64,000 bases of DNA, from positions 99,643 to 163,642 of the forward strand of contig NZ_FMYV01000004.1 of the NCBI RefSeq assembly GCF_900102615.1, in the 5' to 3' direction. The stretch comes from Geotoga petraea (GTDB taxonomy: Bacteria; Thermotogota; Thermotogae; Petrotogales; Petrotogaceae). The notes beneath the pieces were generated by a model. The model saw only the letters and a list, made by a program, of their open reading frames with translations, was not told where the DNA came from and did not search any database. How positions within the stretch are numbered: position 1 is the first letter of the stretch; each line of letters starts with the position of its first letter. The position numbers and the translations under genes were made by a program. Of this stretch, positions 52,010 through 61,513 are shown one piece after another.

Positions 52010-53464
52010 TTATAATAAAGTTATATTATTTTTACCTTTTCTCTTTGAGTCATAAAGAAACTCATCTGCTCTTTTTACACAATTATAGATATTTTCATTA
52101 GTTTTGTAAACAGCTCCAGCTGAAAAAGACGCCTCTGTCGATCCATTAAAGTCCATTTGAATTGCTTTTATTATATCGTACATAATTTCTTCATTCACAT
52201 CATTCAAAAAAAGAACAAATTCATCTCCTCCATATCTAAATATATGGTCAGATCTTCTTATATGCTTAAAAACAATCTCTGAAAATTCCATCAAAATTTT
52301 ATCCCCATAATCATGTCCGAATTTATCGTTTATTTTCTTAAAATCGTCTATATCTATCATTATTATTCCTATATTCTCTTCATTTGATAAGGTTATTTTG
52401 TCTAAATATTTTTCAAAACTGTTTCTATTTCCAAACTTTGTAAGAATATCTTGGCCTGCCTCAAATCTCAAAGATTCTACAGATATCTTATTTTCCCAAA
52501 TGATAGAAGCTTGTTTTGATAAATAGTCTAATATTTCAAGCTGTTCTTCTGTTATAGGTTTAAAATTATACCTGTTATCACATAAGATAAACCCAAAGAT
52601 TTTATCATCAAATATAATAGGACTAAAAGCTATTTCTCCAACTATATTTAATTTTTTGGAAGCTAAATGTTCTACAAGGCTTCCGGGTATTTTTATTGCC
52701 TTGTTGCCTTCTATTGCTTCGTTCATAAATTCGTTGTTCAAAATCTCATCTTCATCTAAAGTCACATCTACTATATCCCTTTCAAAATCTGAAAAGAAGT
52801 TTGGATCGTAATTTTCCAAAGTAGTTGAAATGTCTACCCTCAAGTCTGTAAAAGATTTCCAGGACTTTTTGGCGCTTTCAATATCTTTATCCCCTATTGC
52901 TCTAAGAACTTTGAACTTATCTCCCACCTTTTTAAAAAGTATCGCTCTATTAAAAGCCCCGCCAAAACCCGCTGTTATACCAGTCAAGATTGAAAATATT
53001 AATTTGTCTATTGTGGTTTCGATTTTCGTCGATTCTTCTACAATCATGTTGATATTGTTCAAAATGTGTGCTAATTTACTACCTCTTAAAAGGCACATTG
53101 TGATAACAGAGGCTACGATATCTGAAGATTTTTTTATAATATACGATATTGACTCATTAATTTCTTTAACCAACACATCATATGGTATTTCTACTGTTTT
53201 CTCATCTGAATAGAAGTATATTCTCTGTTCGTATTCATTGCCAATCTCAACAACTTTTTTCAAGTTAAAAGAGTTAAAAGCTTGATTAGCCCTTATCATT
53301 TGGTAAACAGTTTCTGGTACTTTTTCTGGATCTTCATGTAAGTAAATATCCATTCCAAAAGAACTATAAAAATTCTTATCCAAGCTATTTAATAAATACA
53401 TTAATCCTGGATCTATGTACGCTGCAATTATTCTATGTTTATATTTTTCATAATTAAAATTCAT
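52010..53464 (-). CDS. diguanylate cyclase (GGDEF) with N-terminal GAF-like domain
   Basis: 484 residues. An N-terminal region of unknown type (~1-140) is followed by a GAF-like sensor (~150-320), then GGDEF (~330-484) with the intact RYGGDEFVLF active site and an RRSD inhibitory I-site five residues before it. It therefore can make cyclic di-GMP from GTP with product inhibition. No transmembrane helix is present, so it is a cytoplasmic sensor. It is monocistronic. Confidence 0.92.
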   Translation of the reverse strand: MNFNYEKYKHRIIAAYIDPGLMYLLNSLDKNFYSSFGMDIYLHEDPEKVPETVYQMIRANQAFNSFNLKKVVEIGNEYEQRIYFYSDEKTVEIPYDVLVKEINESISYIIKKSSDIVASVITMCLLRGSKLAHILNNINMIVEESTKIETTIDKLIFSILTGITAGFGGAFNRAILFKKVGDKFKVLRAIGDKDIESAKKSWKSFTDLRVDISTTLENYDPNFFSDFERDIVDVTLDEDEILNNEFMNEAIEGNKAIKIPGSLVEHLASKKLNIVGEIAFSPIIFDDKIFGFILCDNRYNFKPITEEQLEILDYLSKQASIIWENKISVESLRFEAGQDILTKFGNRNSFEKYLDKITLSNEENIGIIMIDIDDFKKINDKFGHDYGDKILMEFSEIVFKHIRRSDHIFRYGGDEFVLFLNDVNEEIMYDIIKAIQMDFNGSTEASFSAGAVYKTNENIYNCVKRADEFLYDSKRKGKNNITLL

Positions 53465-53480
53465 ATTATCTCCCTCTAGA

Positions 53481-53522
53481 AAAAAACTTCGGATACAATA
53501 CTAATTATACCCGAAGTTTTTT
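53481..53522 (-). terminator. terminator downstream of korA
   Basis: Twelve-bp stem (53481-53492 with 53511-53522) with a larger loop containing a short extra pairing. It lies 17 bases past the korA stop and so closes the oadB-ferredoxin-korA operon without korB or korC. Confidence 0.75.
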
Positions 53523-53538
53523 AAAAATAAAAATATGA

Positions 53539-54696
53539 TCACATTTCAGTTATTTGAATCCATGTTTTTATTATAGATTTTAATATTTCGTCTGGTGTAA
53601 AAAGTTCACCGTTTGTCTTAGTCAAGGATTCTATGTGTTTATTTTGTTTGTTCAATTTAGACATTTCATGTACGTATTGCCCTAAATTCAATTCAGGAAC
53701 AATTACCGCTGTTGAATTTCTAAAAATCCTTTTTATTCTTGATGTCGGTACTGGCCACATTGTTATTGGTTTAAACAATCCAACAGGAATTTTATCAGCT
53801 CTAGCTTTTTTAACAGCCCTTAGAGCGCTTCTTGCTGTGGAACCATAAGCAACAACAACTATCTCAGCATCATGAAGCATGTATTCATCGTAAATTGAAA
53901 TTTCTTCAGTGTATAATCTGATTTTTGAATCCAAATGATCTATCATCTTTTGTGACATGTTTGGATTTCTAACTGGAAATCCCGTTTCGTCATGAACTAA
54001 TCCTGATACATGGAATCTTGTTTTACCCATTTCTGCTAAAGGATTAATCGCTGCAGAATCTTCTACATCAAAAGGATGGAATAGCTCTTCATCTTCAATG
54101 TCTTTTTCTTTAATTCTTTCAATATTTTCAGGATATTCGTCTTCATAATCAAGATAAAAACTTTCTCTCATATGTCCTAAAGTTTCATCCATCAATAACA
54201 CAACTGGCGTTCTATACTTTTCAGCATAGTTAAATGCAGTTATAGTATGTTTATAAACTTCTTCAACCGTAGATGGATAAATTACTATAATTTGATGGTC
54301 TCCATGAGTTCCCCATCTAACTTGCATGATATCGCCTTGTGCAGGCTTTGTAGGCATTCCCGTGCTTGGCCCCCCTCTCATAACATCCACAAAAACACAA
54401 GGAGTTTCTGTCATTATTCCGTAACCAAGAGCCTCTTGCATTAATGAAAACCCTGGTCCACTAGTTGCAGTCATAGATTTTTTACCTGCTAAAGAAGCTC
54501 CAATTATAGCTGCTGCACTGGCTATTTCATCTTCCATCTGTATAAATGTCCCTCCAACTTTTGGAAGTTCTCTGGCCATTGTTTCTGCAACTTCAGTGGA
54601 TGGAGTAATAGGATATCCTGCAAAAAACCTACATCCAGCTGTTATAGCTGCTTTTGCTGCGGCTTCATTACCTTGCATGAAATACATTTTCCCCAT
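53539..54696 (-). CDS. korA: 2-oxoacid:ferredoxin oxidoreductase alpha subunit (KorA-like)
   Basis: 385 residues. FMQGNEAAAKAAITAGCRFFAGYPITPSTEVAETMA at the start, EDEIASAAAIIGASLAG, TSGPGFSLMQEALG and GGPSTGMPTKPAQGDIMQVRWGTHGD are the alpha-subunit (pyrimidine and CoA/thiamine-partner) landmarks of 2-oxoglutarate/2-oxoacid:ferredoxin oxidoreductases. It needs a beta subunit that binds thiamine pyrophosphate and usually a gamma subunit; neither is present in the window. It stands 13 bases after the ferredoxin gene. Confidence 0.92.
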   Translation of the reverse strand: MGKMYFMQGNEAAAKAAITAGCRFFAGYPITPSTEVAETMARELPKVGGTFIQMEDEIASAAAIIGASLAGKKSMTATSGPGFSLMQEALGYGIMTETPCVFVDVMRGGPSTGMPTKPAQGDIMQVRWGTHGDHQIIVIYPSTVEEVYKHTITAFNYAEKYRTPVVLLMDETLGHMRESFYLDYEDEYPENIERIKEKDIEDEELFHPFDVEDSAAINPLAEMGKTRFHVSGLVHDETGFPVRNPNMSQKMIDHLDSKIRLYTEEISIYDEYMLHDAEIVVVAYGSTARSALRAVKKARADKIPVGLFKPITMWPVPTSRIKRIFRNSTAVIVPELNLGQYVHEMSKLNKQNKHIESLTKTNGELFTPDEILKSIIKTWIQITEM

Positions 54697-54709
54697 TTAA
54701 AACACCACC

Positions 54710-54934
54710 CTACTCATTATTATCTTTTTCTTGTTTTTCTACAACATTTATTGCAAAATCAGGACATATTCTTTCACATTGCATACATCCTATACATTTA
54801 TCTTGATCTGGAATCTCAGGCCTTCCATAATCTCCCCCAATAATAGTTTGCGCAGGACAAACCCAATAACAAAGGCCACATTTTTTACAATATCCCCTGT
54901 TTATTTCTACAATATAACTTTTTTTGGTTGGCAT
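54710..54934 (-). CDS. korD: 4Fe-4S ferredoxin-type subunit (KorD-like)
   Basis: 74 residues with two cluster motifs, CKKCGLCYWVCP and CIGCMQCERICP. It is the delta/ferredoxin-like subunit that passes electrons from the oxidoreductase core to free ferredoxin. GGAGGTGTAGT precedes ATG 54934. It sits between oadB (18 bases upstream) and korA. Confidence 0.92.
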   Translation of the reverse strand: MPTKKSYIVEINRGYCKKCGLCYWVCPAQTIIGGDYGRPEIPDQDKCIGCMQCERICPDFAINVVEKQEKDNNE

Positions 54935-54952
54935 TACTACACCTCCAATAAA

Positions 54953-56095
54953 TTATGCTATTAAATTTATGAAAACGCCTGCTGCTACTGCAGAACCAAT
55001 TACTCCAGCAACATTAGGACCCATTGCATGCATTAAAATAAAATTATTTGGGTCATCCTCTTGAGCAATAGTTTGTGCAACTCTTGCTGAATCTGGAACC
55101 GCTGAAACACCAGCTGCTCCAATCAAAGGATTGATTTTTTCCTTTGAAAAACGGTTCATAAGTTTTGCAAAAAATATACCTGATGACATTGCTATTATGA
55201 AAGCTATAGCCCCCAAAGCTAAAATTTTTAAGGTATCAACCGTTAAGAAAATTTCCGCTGTAGCAGAAGCACCTACAGATACCATAAGTAAAATTGTTAC
55301 AGTGTCTGATATAAACCTTGAAGCCGCTTCAGCTAATCTTGCTGTAACTCCAGATTCTTTTAAAAGGTTCCCAAGCATTAACATACCAACTAAAGGTAAT
55401 GCTTGAGGGACAAATAGAGCAACTATTAAAGTTGTTAAAACTGGGAATATTACCTTTTCCTTTTTACTAACTGTCCTCAATTTTTTCATTTTAATTTTTC
55501 TTTCTTCTTTGGTAGTCAATAACCTTGAAACAGGAGGTTGTAAAATCGGAATTAATGAAATATAAGAATATGCTGCTACTGCTATAACTGATAATATTTG
55601 CGGAGCAAACTTGGTTGCAATGTAAATTGAGGTTGGACCATCAGCACCACCTATAATAGCTGTTGCAGCAGCTTCAAATAAATCAAAGCCCATAAAAGTT
55701 GTAGCTGATATGAAAGTTATAAATATACCGACTTGAGCAGCGGCTCCTAAAATTATTAATTTAGGATTAGCTATCAAATATGAAAAGTCAGTTAAAGCAC
55801 CAATCCCTAAGAAAACTAAAGGTGGATATATACCCAAATCCATACCTTGTTTAATGTACCACAAAAGTCCTCCCACTTGCCCATCTGTTGGTGGATTAAG
55901 TAACCCTGTTGCTTCTGGGGGAATGTTCGCCATTATCATTCCAAAACCCAGAGGTATTAATAAAAGAGGTTCAGCATGTTTTGCAATTGCTACCCATATT
56001 ATTAACCCACCTAAGCCAATCATAAAAGCACCCTGCCATGTTAAAAATGCAAATCCACTATTAGAAAAAAAAGAAAAAATAGCTGATAACTCCAT
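54953..56095 (-). CDS. oadB: sodium ion-translocating decarboxylase beta subunit
   Basis: 380 residues, 9-11 transmembrane helices, with the oadB/gcdB signatures PLVFLGIGALTDFS, AAQVGIFITF, GGADGPTSIY (conserved Asp of the Na+ site), LPLVGMLMLGNLLKESG and PLIGAAGVSAVPDSARVAQ. It pumps Na+ when a carboxybiotin is decarboxylated, and normally works with alpha and biotin-carrier subunits. These are not in the cluster. Instead it is cotranscribed with ferredoxin and KorA genes. Confidence 0.92.
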   Translation of the reverse strand: MELSAIFSFFSNSGFAFLTWQGAFMIGLGGLIIWVAIAKHAEPLLLIPLGFGMIMANIPPEATGLLNPPTDGQVGGLLWYIKQGMDLGIYPPLVFLGIGALTDFSYLIANPKLIILGAAAQVGIFITFISATTFMGFDLFEAAATAIIGGADGPTSIYIATKFAPQILSVIAVAAYSYISLIPILQPPVSRLLTTKEERKIKMKKLRTVSKKEKVIFPVLTTLIVALFVPQALPLVGMLMLGNLLKESGVTARLAEAASRFISDTVTILLMVSVGASATAEIFLTVDTLKILALGAIAFIIAMSSGIFFAKLMNRFSKEKINPLIGAAGVSAVPDSARVAQTIAQEDDPNNFILMHAMGPNVAGVIGSAVAAGVFINLIA

Positions 56096-56141
56096 ATTTT
56101 ACCTCCTGATAAATACATATCATATTTTTTATACTGATACT

Positions 56142-56170
56142 ATTATAAAAGTATATGAAAAATTTTTCAA
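56142..56170 (-). promoter_or_regulatory. promoter of the oadB-korD-korA operon
   Basis: Minus strand TTGAAA (56170-56165), 17 bases, TATAAT (56147-56142). A second TTGAAA-containing word lies just upstream, and the flanking ATGAAAAA/TTTTTCAT arms form an imperfect inverted repeat. Confidence 0.7.
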
Positions 56171-56213
56171 CCTCAGTTTCAACCATTTTTCATGCTTCAG
56201 TAGCATTTAATAA

Positions 56214-56239
56214 TAAAAAAGTGGGGATAAATTCCCCAC
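56214..56239 (-). terminator. terminator of ppdK
   Basis: Seven-bp GC-rich stem (56221-56227 with 56233-56239) and a T run on the minus strand, shortly past the ppdK stop. Confidence 0.88.
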
Positions 56240-56257
56240 CTTTATGTATTTAACAAA

Positions 56258-58918
56258 TTACTTATTTACTTTTTTTCCTCTTTTAAATTCAACAGCTGAT
56301 TGTGCAGCAGCTAATCTTGCTACAGGAACTCTGTATGGAGAACAACTTACGTAGTCTAAACCTACTAAGTGACAGAATTCTATTGATTCAGGGTCTCCAC
56401 CATGTTCACCACAAACACCCAATTTTATTCGTGGGTTAGAGCCTCTACCTAAATCTACAGCTGTTTTAACTAATTTACCTACACCGTTTCTATCGATGTG
56501 TTGAAAAGGATCTGACTCATAAATTCCATTTTCAACATACTCACCAATGAATTTCCCATAGTCATCCCTTGAAAATCCTAAAGTCATTTGTGTTAAGTCA
56601 TTTGTACCAAAACTAAAGAAGTCTGCATGTTCAGCAATTTCGTCTGCTGTTACAGTAGCTCTTGGAATTTCTATCATTGTACCAATTTTGTATTCAACAT
56701 CGATTTGATGTTCTAATAATAAATCATTAATTACTTTTTCAGCTCTTTCTTTTAGAAGAGTAAATTCATTTACTTTTCCAACCAACGGGATCATAATTTC
56801 TGGCTTAACTGTTTTTCCTTCTTTAACCATTTCAATGGCAGCAAGCATTATTGCTTTAACTTGCATTTCTGCAATTTCAGGGTAAGTAATAGCTAATCTT
56901 ACACCTCTATGCCCCATCATTGGATTTGATTCATGTAAATCTTCTATAATGTCTCTTAACTCTTCTTCTGTTATTCCAACACTTTTAGCAACTTCTTTTA
57001 TAGCTGATTCTTCGTGTGGAACAAATTCATGCAATGGAGGATCTAACAATCTTATAGTAACTGCATAACCTTCCATAGCTTCGAACAGGCCTTTGAAGTC
57101 ATCTTTTTGCATAGGCAATAAGTCTTTTAATGCAGCTTCTCTTTGTTCTTTTGTTTTTGACACGATCATTCTTCTCATTTTATTAATTCTTTCTTCACCA
57201 AAGAACATGTGCTCTGTTCTACATAACCCTATACCTTTAGCTCCAAATCCTTTTGCAATTTCAGCATCTTTTGGGGTATCAGCATTAACCCTTACTCCCA
57301 AGTCAGCAACTTCATCAGCATAATCTAACAATTTTCTTATGTCGCCTTCAAGCCCTGTTGGCTTTATTGTTTTTACTTTACCAACATATACTTTACCTTC
57401 AGTTCCATCTATTGATAACCAGTCACCTTCTTTAACTGTGATTCCATTTGCTTTAGCTGTTTTTTCTTTAGGGCTGATAACTATTTCTTCAGCACCAACT
57501 ATAGCTGTTTTACCCATTCCTCTTGCAACAACAGCAGCATGAGATGTCATGCCACCTGTTGAAGTCAAGATACCTTCAGCAGCATCCATACCACCAATGT
57601 CTTCTGGCGATGTTTCAGGTCTTAAAAGAATAACTTGTTTACCTTCTGCTTTTAATTCTTCAGCGTGTTCAGGTGTGAATGTTACTATACCTGTTGCAGC
57701 ACCTGGCGAAGCAGGAAGACCTTTCCCAAAGTATTTTGCTTTTTCTACCTCTTCTTTATCAAATGCTGGATGCAATAATTTTTCTATATCTGCTGGCTTA
57801 ACTCTGGTTACTGCGATATCTTTGGATACTAATCCTTCTTCAACCATATCAACAGCTATTTTAACAGCAGCTGTTGCAGTTCTTTTACCATTTCTTGTTT
57901 GTAAGAAATATAATTCACCTTTTTCAATGGTAAACTCTATGTCTTGCATATCTTTAAATGCTGCTTCTAATTTTCTCATTGTATTGATTAATTTATCATA
58001 AGCTTTTTTGTTGTCCTTTTCTAATGTTGATATGTCTTTAGGTGTTCTTATACCAGCAACAACGTCCTCTCCTTGTGCATTTAATAAGTATTCACCGTAA
58101 ATTTCATTTTCCCCAGTATTTGGGTTTCTTGTAAAAGCAACACCTGTTCCAGAGTCGTCTCCCATATTACCAAATACCATCATTTGTACGTTTACAGCTG
58201 TACCTAAAAGACCCATTTTATCCATGCCGTTAATTTGTCTGTATTTTATAGCTCTTTTGTTATTCCATGAAGCGAATACTGCTTCTGTAGCAATCCATAA
58301 TTGTTCTTCAGGTTTTTGTGGGAATTCTTTACCTTCTTCTTTGTAAAGTTCTTTATATTTTTCTACAACTTTCGCCAAATCGTCTGCATCTAAATCAAGA
58401 TCATTTTTTACACCTTTTTCTGATTTAACTTCGTTTAATTTTTTCTCGAATTTTTCATGTTCGATACCTAAAGCAACATCACCGAGCATTTGCATAAATC
58501 TTCTATAAGCATCCCATGCAAATCTCTTATTATTTGTTAATTTTGCCAATCCTTCAACAACTTCGTCGTTTAATCCTAAGTTTAAAATTGTATCCATCAT
58601 ACCAGGCATAGAAATTGCAGCACCTGATCTAACTGATACTAACAAAGGATTGCTTGGATCTCCAAATTTTTTACCTGAAAGTTCTTCAACCCTTCTTAAA
58701 GCTGCTTCTGCTTCTTCTTTCAAGTATTCTGGGATAACTTGTCCATTTTCCCAGTAAAGTCTACACATTTCAGTTGTAATAGTGAATCCCGGTGGTACAG
58801 GAACTCCTCTTAAAGACATTTCAGCAAGGTTTGCACCTTTACCGCCTAAAAGATCTTTTAATTTCCCATTACCTTCTGCTTTTCCGTTTCCAAAGGAATA
58901 AACATATTTTTTTCCCAT
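56258..58918 (-). CDS. ppdK: pyruvate, phosphate dikinase
   Basis: 886 residues from ATG 58918. GGGAGGG precedes it, and an ATG 51 bases upstream lacks a site. N-terminal nucleotide-binding domain (LKDLLGGKGANLAEMSLRGVPVPPGFTITTE), central phospho-His domain with GGMTSHAAVVARGMGK and a C-terminal PEP-binding barrel (GIGLCRTEHMFF, GVCGEHGGDPESIEFCHLVGLDYVSCSPYRVPVAR, catalytic Cys). It interconverts PEP+AMP+PPi and pyruvate+ATP+Pi. Monocistronic. It complements the PPi use by hppA. Confidence 0.96.
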   Translation of the reverse strand: MGKKYVYSFGNGKAEGNGKLKDLLGGKGANLAEMSLRGVPVPPGFTITTEMCRLYWENGQVIPEYLKEEAEAALRRVEELSGKKFGDPSNPLLVSVRSGAAISMPGMMDTILNLGLNDEVVEGLAKLTNNKRFAWDAYRRFMQMLGDVALGIEHEKFEKKLNEVKSEKGVKNDLDLDADDLAKVVEKYKELYKEEGKEFPQKPEEQLWIATEAVFASWNNKRAIKYRQINGMDKMGLLGTAVNVQMMVFGNMGDDSGTGVAFTRNPNTGENEIYGEYLLNAQGEDVVAGIRTPKDISTLEKDNKKAYDKLINTMRKLEAAFKDMQDIEFTIEKGELYFLQTRNGKRTATAAVKIAVDMVEEGLVSKDIAVTRVKPADIEKLLHPAFDKEEVEKAKYFGKGLPASPGAATGIVTFTPEHAEELKAEGKQVILLRPETSPEDIGGMDAAEGILTSTGGMTSHAAVVARGMGKTAIVGAEEIVISPKEKTAKANGITVKEGDWLSIDGTEGKVYVGKVKTIKPTGLEGDIRKLLDYADEVADLGVRVNADTPKDAEIAKGFGAKGIGLCRTEHMFFGEERINKMRRMIVSKTKEQREAALKDLLPMQKDDFKGLFEAMEGYAVTIRLLDPPLHEFVPHEESAIKEVAKSVGITEEELRDIIEDLHESNPMMGHRGVRLAITYPEIAEMQVKAIMLAAIEMVKEGKTVKPEIMIPLVGKVNEFTLLKERAEKVINDLLLEHQIDVEYKIGTMIEIPRATVTADEIAEHADFFSFGTNDLTQMTLGFSRDDYGKFIGEYVENGIYESDPFQHIDRNGVGKLVKTAVDLGRGSNPRIKLGVCGEHGGDPESIEFCHLVGLDYVSCSPYRVPVARLAAAQSAVEFKRGKKVNK

Positions 58919-59105
58919 TTTCTTCCCTCCCGTGAGTGGTTTATAAATAACGTGTAATCTATTTAGCAATTATGTATAATAAATTGAAAAAAATTTCAGC
59001 ACTATTAATATTATGATAAATCCTCTTTTTAATTATATATTAAATGTGTTAAATTGTAACTATGAATATAAAAACGTTTTTTTAAAAATGTTAAAATCTA
59101 TCAAT

Positions 59106-59993
59106 TCAATAATACAAATTTTCGGGAATTTTATCTATAATTCCATAATTTTTTATTACTTCTAAAAAACTGTTTATAGTTTCTTTATCAACATCGTACT
59201 TAATTATAGATCTTTCAGCGGCTTTTTGCATTACTGGCTTGGGCATTTTTCCACCCATAGTTTCAACAACATATTCAATTGCTTCATTGTTATAATTGTT
59301 AAAAAACAAATTTGCTGAGTTTGAATAGGCATCTATCACTTTTTTTGCCTCGTTATGTTCAATATCTCCTCTTACAAATAAACCCGTAATAGGAATAATA
59401 GGTTGTAAATTGGTTAACTGAGAGTACAATTGCTCTATATCCATTACTACCTTTACATTTCCTTGTGTTTTAACTTCTGCAAGTGAAGCAAATGGTTCTG
59501 GTAGTACTGCATAATCTGCTTTTCCAGAAGCTAAGAGTTGTATTATATCTGCACCATTTGTAATATAATGAATATTCACATCTAAATTCCTTTCTTCTTT
59601 TAATATTTTCAACACCAAATCTGCAGTTTGGCCAGGACCTTGAATTGTATAAATTGTTTTCCCTTCTAAGTCTTCTATTGATTTAACGTCTTTTGAAGAT
59701 ATTAAAGAAAATGTTTTCCAAAGCGAAACCCCTGCTAATTTATAATTTACATCTCTATTCATAAGTTGAACACCAAAAGCAACAGGAAGTACTATAAAAT
59801 CAGCTTGTTCTTTTATCACAAGAGTCTGTGCTTCATCTAAACTTCTCCAAAACTTTGTCTCTAACCCTTCAATTGGTTCAATGTATAAGCCAGCAGCTGG
59901 TAATAATGAAGGACCCAGTGGATTATAAAAATTCAACGCAAAAGCAGAAATAAACAAAACACTCAAAATAAACAATAATAATTTTTTTTTCAT
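59106..59993 (-). CDS. NitT/TauT-type ABC substrate-binding protein (orphan)
   Basis: 295 residues with a signal peptide (1-19). Two lobes follow the NMT1/SsuA pattern: GPSLLPAAGLYIEPIEG, VLPVAFGVQLM, a KSIEDLEGKTIYTIQGPGQTADLVLKILKEE hinge stretch and ASGKADYAVLPEPFASLA. The family takes up nitrate, sulfonates or thiamin precursors; the ligand cannot be told. No permease or ATPase is adjacent. It lies 13 bases after the phosphoesterase gene. Confidence 0.85.
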   Translation of the reverse strand: MKKKLLLFILSVLFISAFALNFYNPLGPSLLPAAGLYIEPIEGLETKFWRSLDEAQTLVIKEQADFIVLPVAFGVQLMNRDVNYKLAGVSLWKTFSLISSKDVKSIEDLEGKTIYTIQGPGQTADLVLKILKEERNLDVNIHYITNGADIIQLLASGKADYAVLPEPFASLAEVKTQGNVKVVMDIEQLYSQLTNLQPIIPITGLFVRGDIEHNEAKKVIDAYSNSANLFFNNYNNEAIEYVVETMGGKMPKPVMQKAAERSIIKYDVDKETINSFLEVIKNYGIIDKIPENLYY

Positions 59994-60006
59994 GTTATTC
60001 CTCCAA

Positions 60007-61179
60007 TCAATATAGTTGTTCTACATGTAGTTTTACATCTAAATTTTTTCTATTTTCTTCTATTAAAATATATGATATTGTTGTCTTTCTGATAAACTCT
60101 TTATTGTTTATCCCTTTGTTCTTTGTAACAGTATGTTTCCACGCCCCAGTATTCCCATAAAATTTTTTAACTTTATTCTTTGTAATGATGTTGAAACTCG
60201 GCTTGTGATTATGACCCATTATTAGCCCTTTTATTTTATGGTTAGGTATATCAATATCTTCATCTGAATACCCAATTAAATATTTTTTAGGGATATAGAA
60301 TTTATCCTTTAACAACTTTTTTGATCTTTTCAAAAGAGCATCTGATTTTTTTATGTCCCTAAAGGACATTATCATTCTTACAAGAGCTTGCCCCAATTCC
60401 AAACCTCCAATATTATTTACAAATAAATTGGTAAACATGTGATATTTTGGAAAGTTTATTTTCAACCACTTTTTTATCTGATCCGTCTTAATAAAATTAA
60501 CAAAATGCCTCGCCCATTTTTGCTTCAAATCATAACCAATGGAATATCTTTCATTAATATATTCCAACCACTCAAAAACATCTAATAACGGTGAAATATT
60601 GTCATAATCTGAAAGCAAATCATCTGGTAATATGTTACTTATCTCAATATTAAAATTGTGATTCATATACCTAAGAAGATACTCTCCAAAAGAAGGCACC
60701 AATCTATTTTCATCGTCATATATTATTCTGTTTACAGAATCAAATTGGTTCCCGTGAATTGCCATTATTTCAAATTTTTCATCATAATAATATGGAACAA
60801 TTTCCACATTCCCCATCATATTTTGAATTTTATTTCTCATTTTTTGATCAAATAACAGATAATAATCATGATTACCAACAATGTATCTTATTTTTGTCTT
60901 ATTTGATATTTTTTTGATAAATTCAAAAAGCTCTAAATGTTCTCTTTCTATTTTATCCAACAAACTGTAGTCATAAGATTCAACGTATTCTTGTAGGCTA
61001 CCTTTCATTTCAAAGTCGTTTGATAAATCATACATTTCAATAAAATCTCCAACAAAATTAATCTCTGGATTTTTCTCTTTGCTAAGATCGTTTAGTATAT
61101 CTATTAATTTTTTATCGTAAACAAAATCATCTCTAAGATTTCCATCACCTATATGTAAATCTGACAAATAAAGTTTCAT
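60007..61179 (-). CDS. metallophosphoesterase (calcineurin-like) with large insertion
   Basis: 390 residues from ATG 61179 behind AGAGGTGG (an upstream in-frame ATG at 61257 lacks a site and has an atypical start). Metal-binding series: YLSDLHIGDG, NFVGDFIEM, YIVGNHDYYL, AIHGNQFD, MGHNHKPSF, GNTGAW. Between GNQFD and MGHNH lie ~140 residues of extra sequence, not typical of small phosphoesterases. The substrate is unknown. It is not the PPP type of the 20.1 kb gene. It precedes the orphan binding protein by 13 bases. Confidence 0.82.
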   Translation of the reverse strand: MKLYLSDLHIGDGNLRDDFVYDKKLIDILNDLSKEKNPEINFVGDFIEMYDLSNDFEMKGSLQEYVESYDYSLLDKIEREHLELFEFIKKISNKTKIRYIVGNHDYYLLFDQKMRNKIQNMMGNVEIVPYYYDEKFEIMAIHGNQFDSVNRIIYDDENRLVPSFGEYLLRYMNHNFNIEISNILPDDLLSDYDNISPLLDVFEWLEYINERYSIGYDLKQKWARHFVNFIKTDQIKKWLKINFPKYHMFTNLFVNNIGGLELGQALVRMIMSFRDIKKSDALLKRSKKLLKDKFYIPKKYLIGYSDEDIDIPNHKIKGLIMGHNHKPSFNIITKNKVKKFYGNTGAWKHTVTKNKGINNKEFIRKTTISYILIEENRKNLDVKLHVEQLY

Positions 61180-61295
61180 AGCCCACCTCTCAAAAAATCT
61201 CTCAATAAAAATTATAACATATATTTTTTTAGTAATATTAAACGGAAACAATATCAAAATTAAATAAATCGTTACATTAAATCATTTCAAAGACC

Positions 61296-61324
61296 TTTAC
61301 AAATCACATTATTTCTGATAAAAT
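61296..61324 (+). promoter_or_regulatory. promoter of tRNA-Asp
   Basis: TTTACA at 61296-61301, 17 bases, TAAAAT at 61319-61324. Transcription would start ~17 bases before the tRNA. Confidence 0.65.
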
Positions 61325-61347
61325 ATCTTACGGATTTAAATAATTTT

Positions 61348-61424
61348 GGGGACGTGGTGAAGCTGGTTATCATGCCGGTCTGTCACACCGGTGGCCGCGA
61401 GTTCGAGTCTCGTCGTCCCCGCCA
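61348..61424 (+). tRNA. tRNA-Asp (GTC), CCA encoded
   Basis: 77 bases. The 7-bp acceptor stem (61348-61354 with 61414-61420), D, anticodon and T arms all fold. The anticodon loop reads CTGTCAC, anticodon GTC (Asp). The T loop contains GTTCGAGTC. Discriminator G and the 3' CCA (61422-61424) are encoded. It is a single tRNA with its own promoter and terminator. Confidence 0.96.
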
Positions 61425-61425
61425 T

Positions 61426-61455
61426 AAACCTTCTCGTATTGCGGGAAGGTTTTTT
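61426..61455 (+). terminator. terminator of tRNA-Asp
   Basis: Stem 61426-61436 with 61442-61452 (eleven bp with one G-T pair) and a T run, two bases past the CCA end. Confidence 0.9.
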
Positions 61456-61513
61456 CAATTTATTTTAAGTGATATATAATAGAATTGATTTATAAAATTT
61501 AGAAGGTGTAAAT

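Noticed and set aside
57093..58001. Long plus-strand open frames opposite ppdK
   Set aside because: They mirror the strongly conserved ppdK coding frame, have no ribosome binding sites and no plausible protein composition.
58919..58969. Upstream in-frame ATG of ppdK
   Set aside because: The added residues do not match the family and the GGGAGGG site points to the ATG at 58918.
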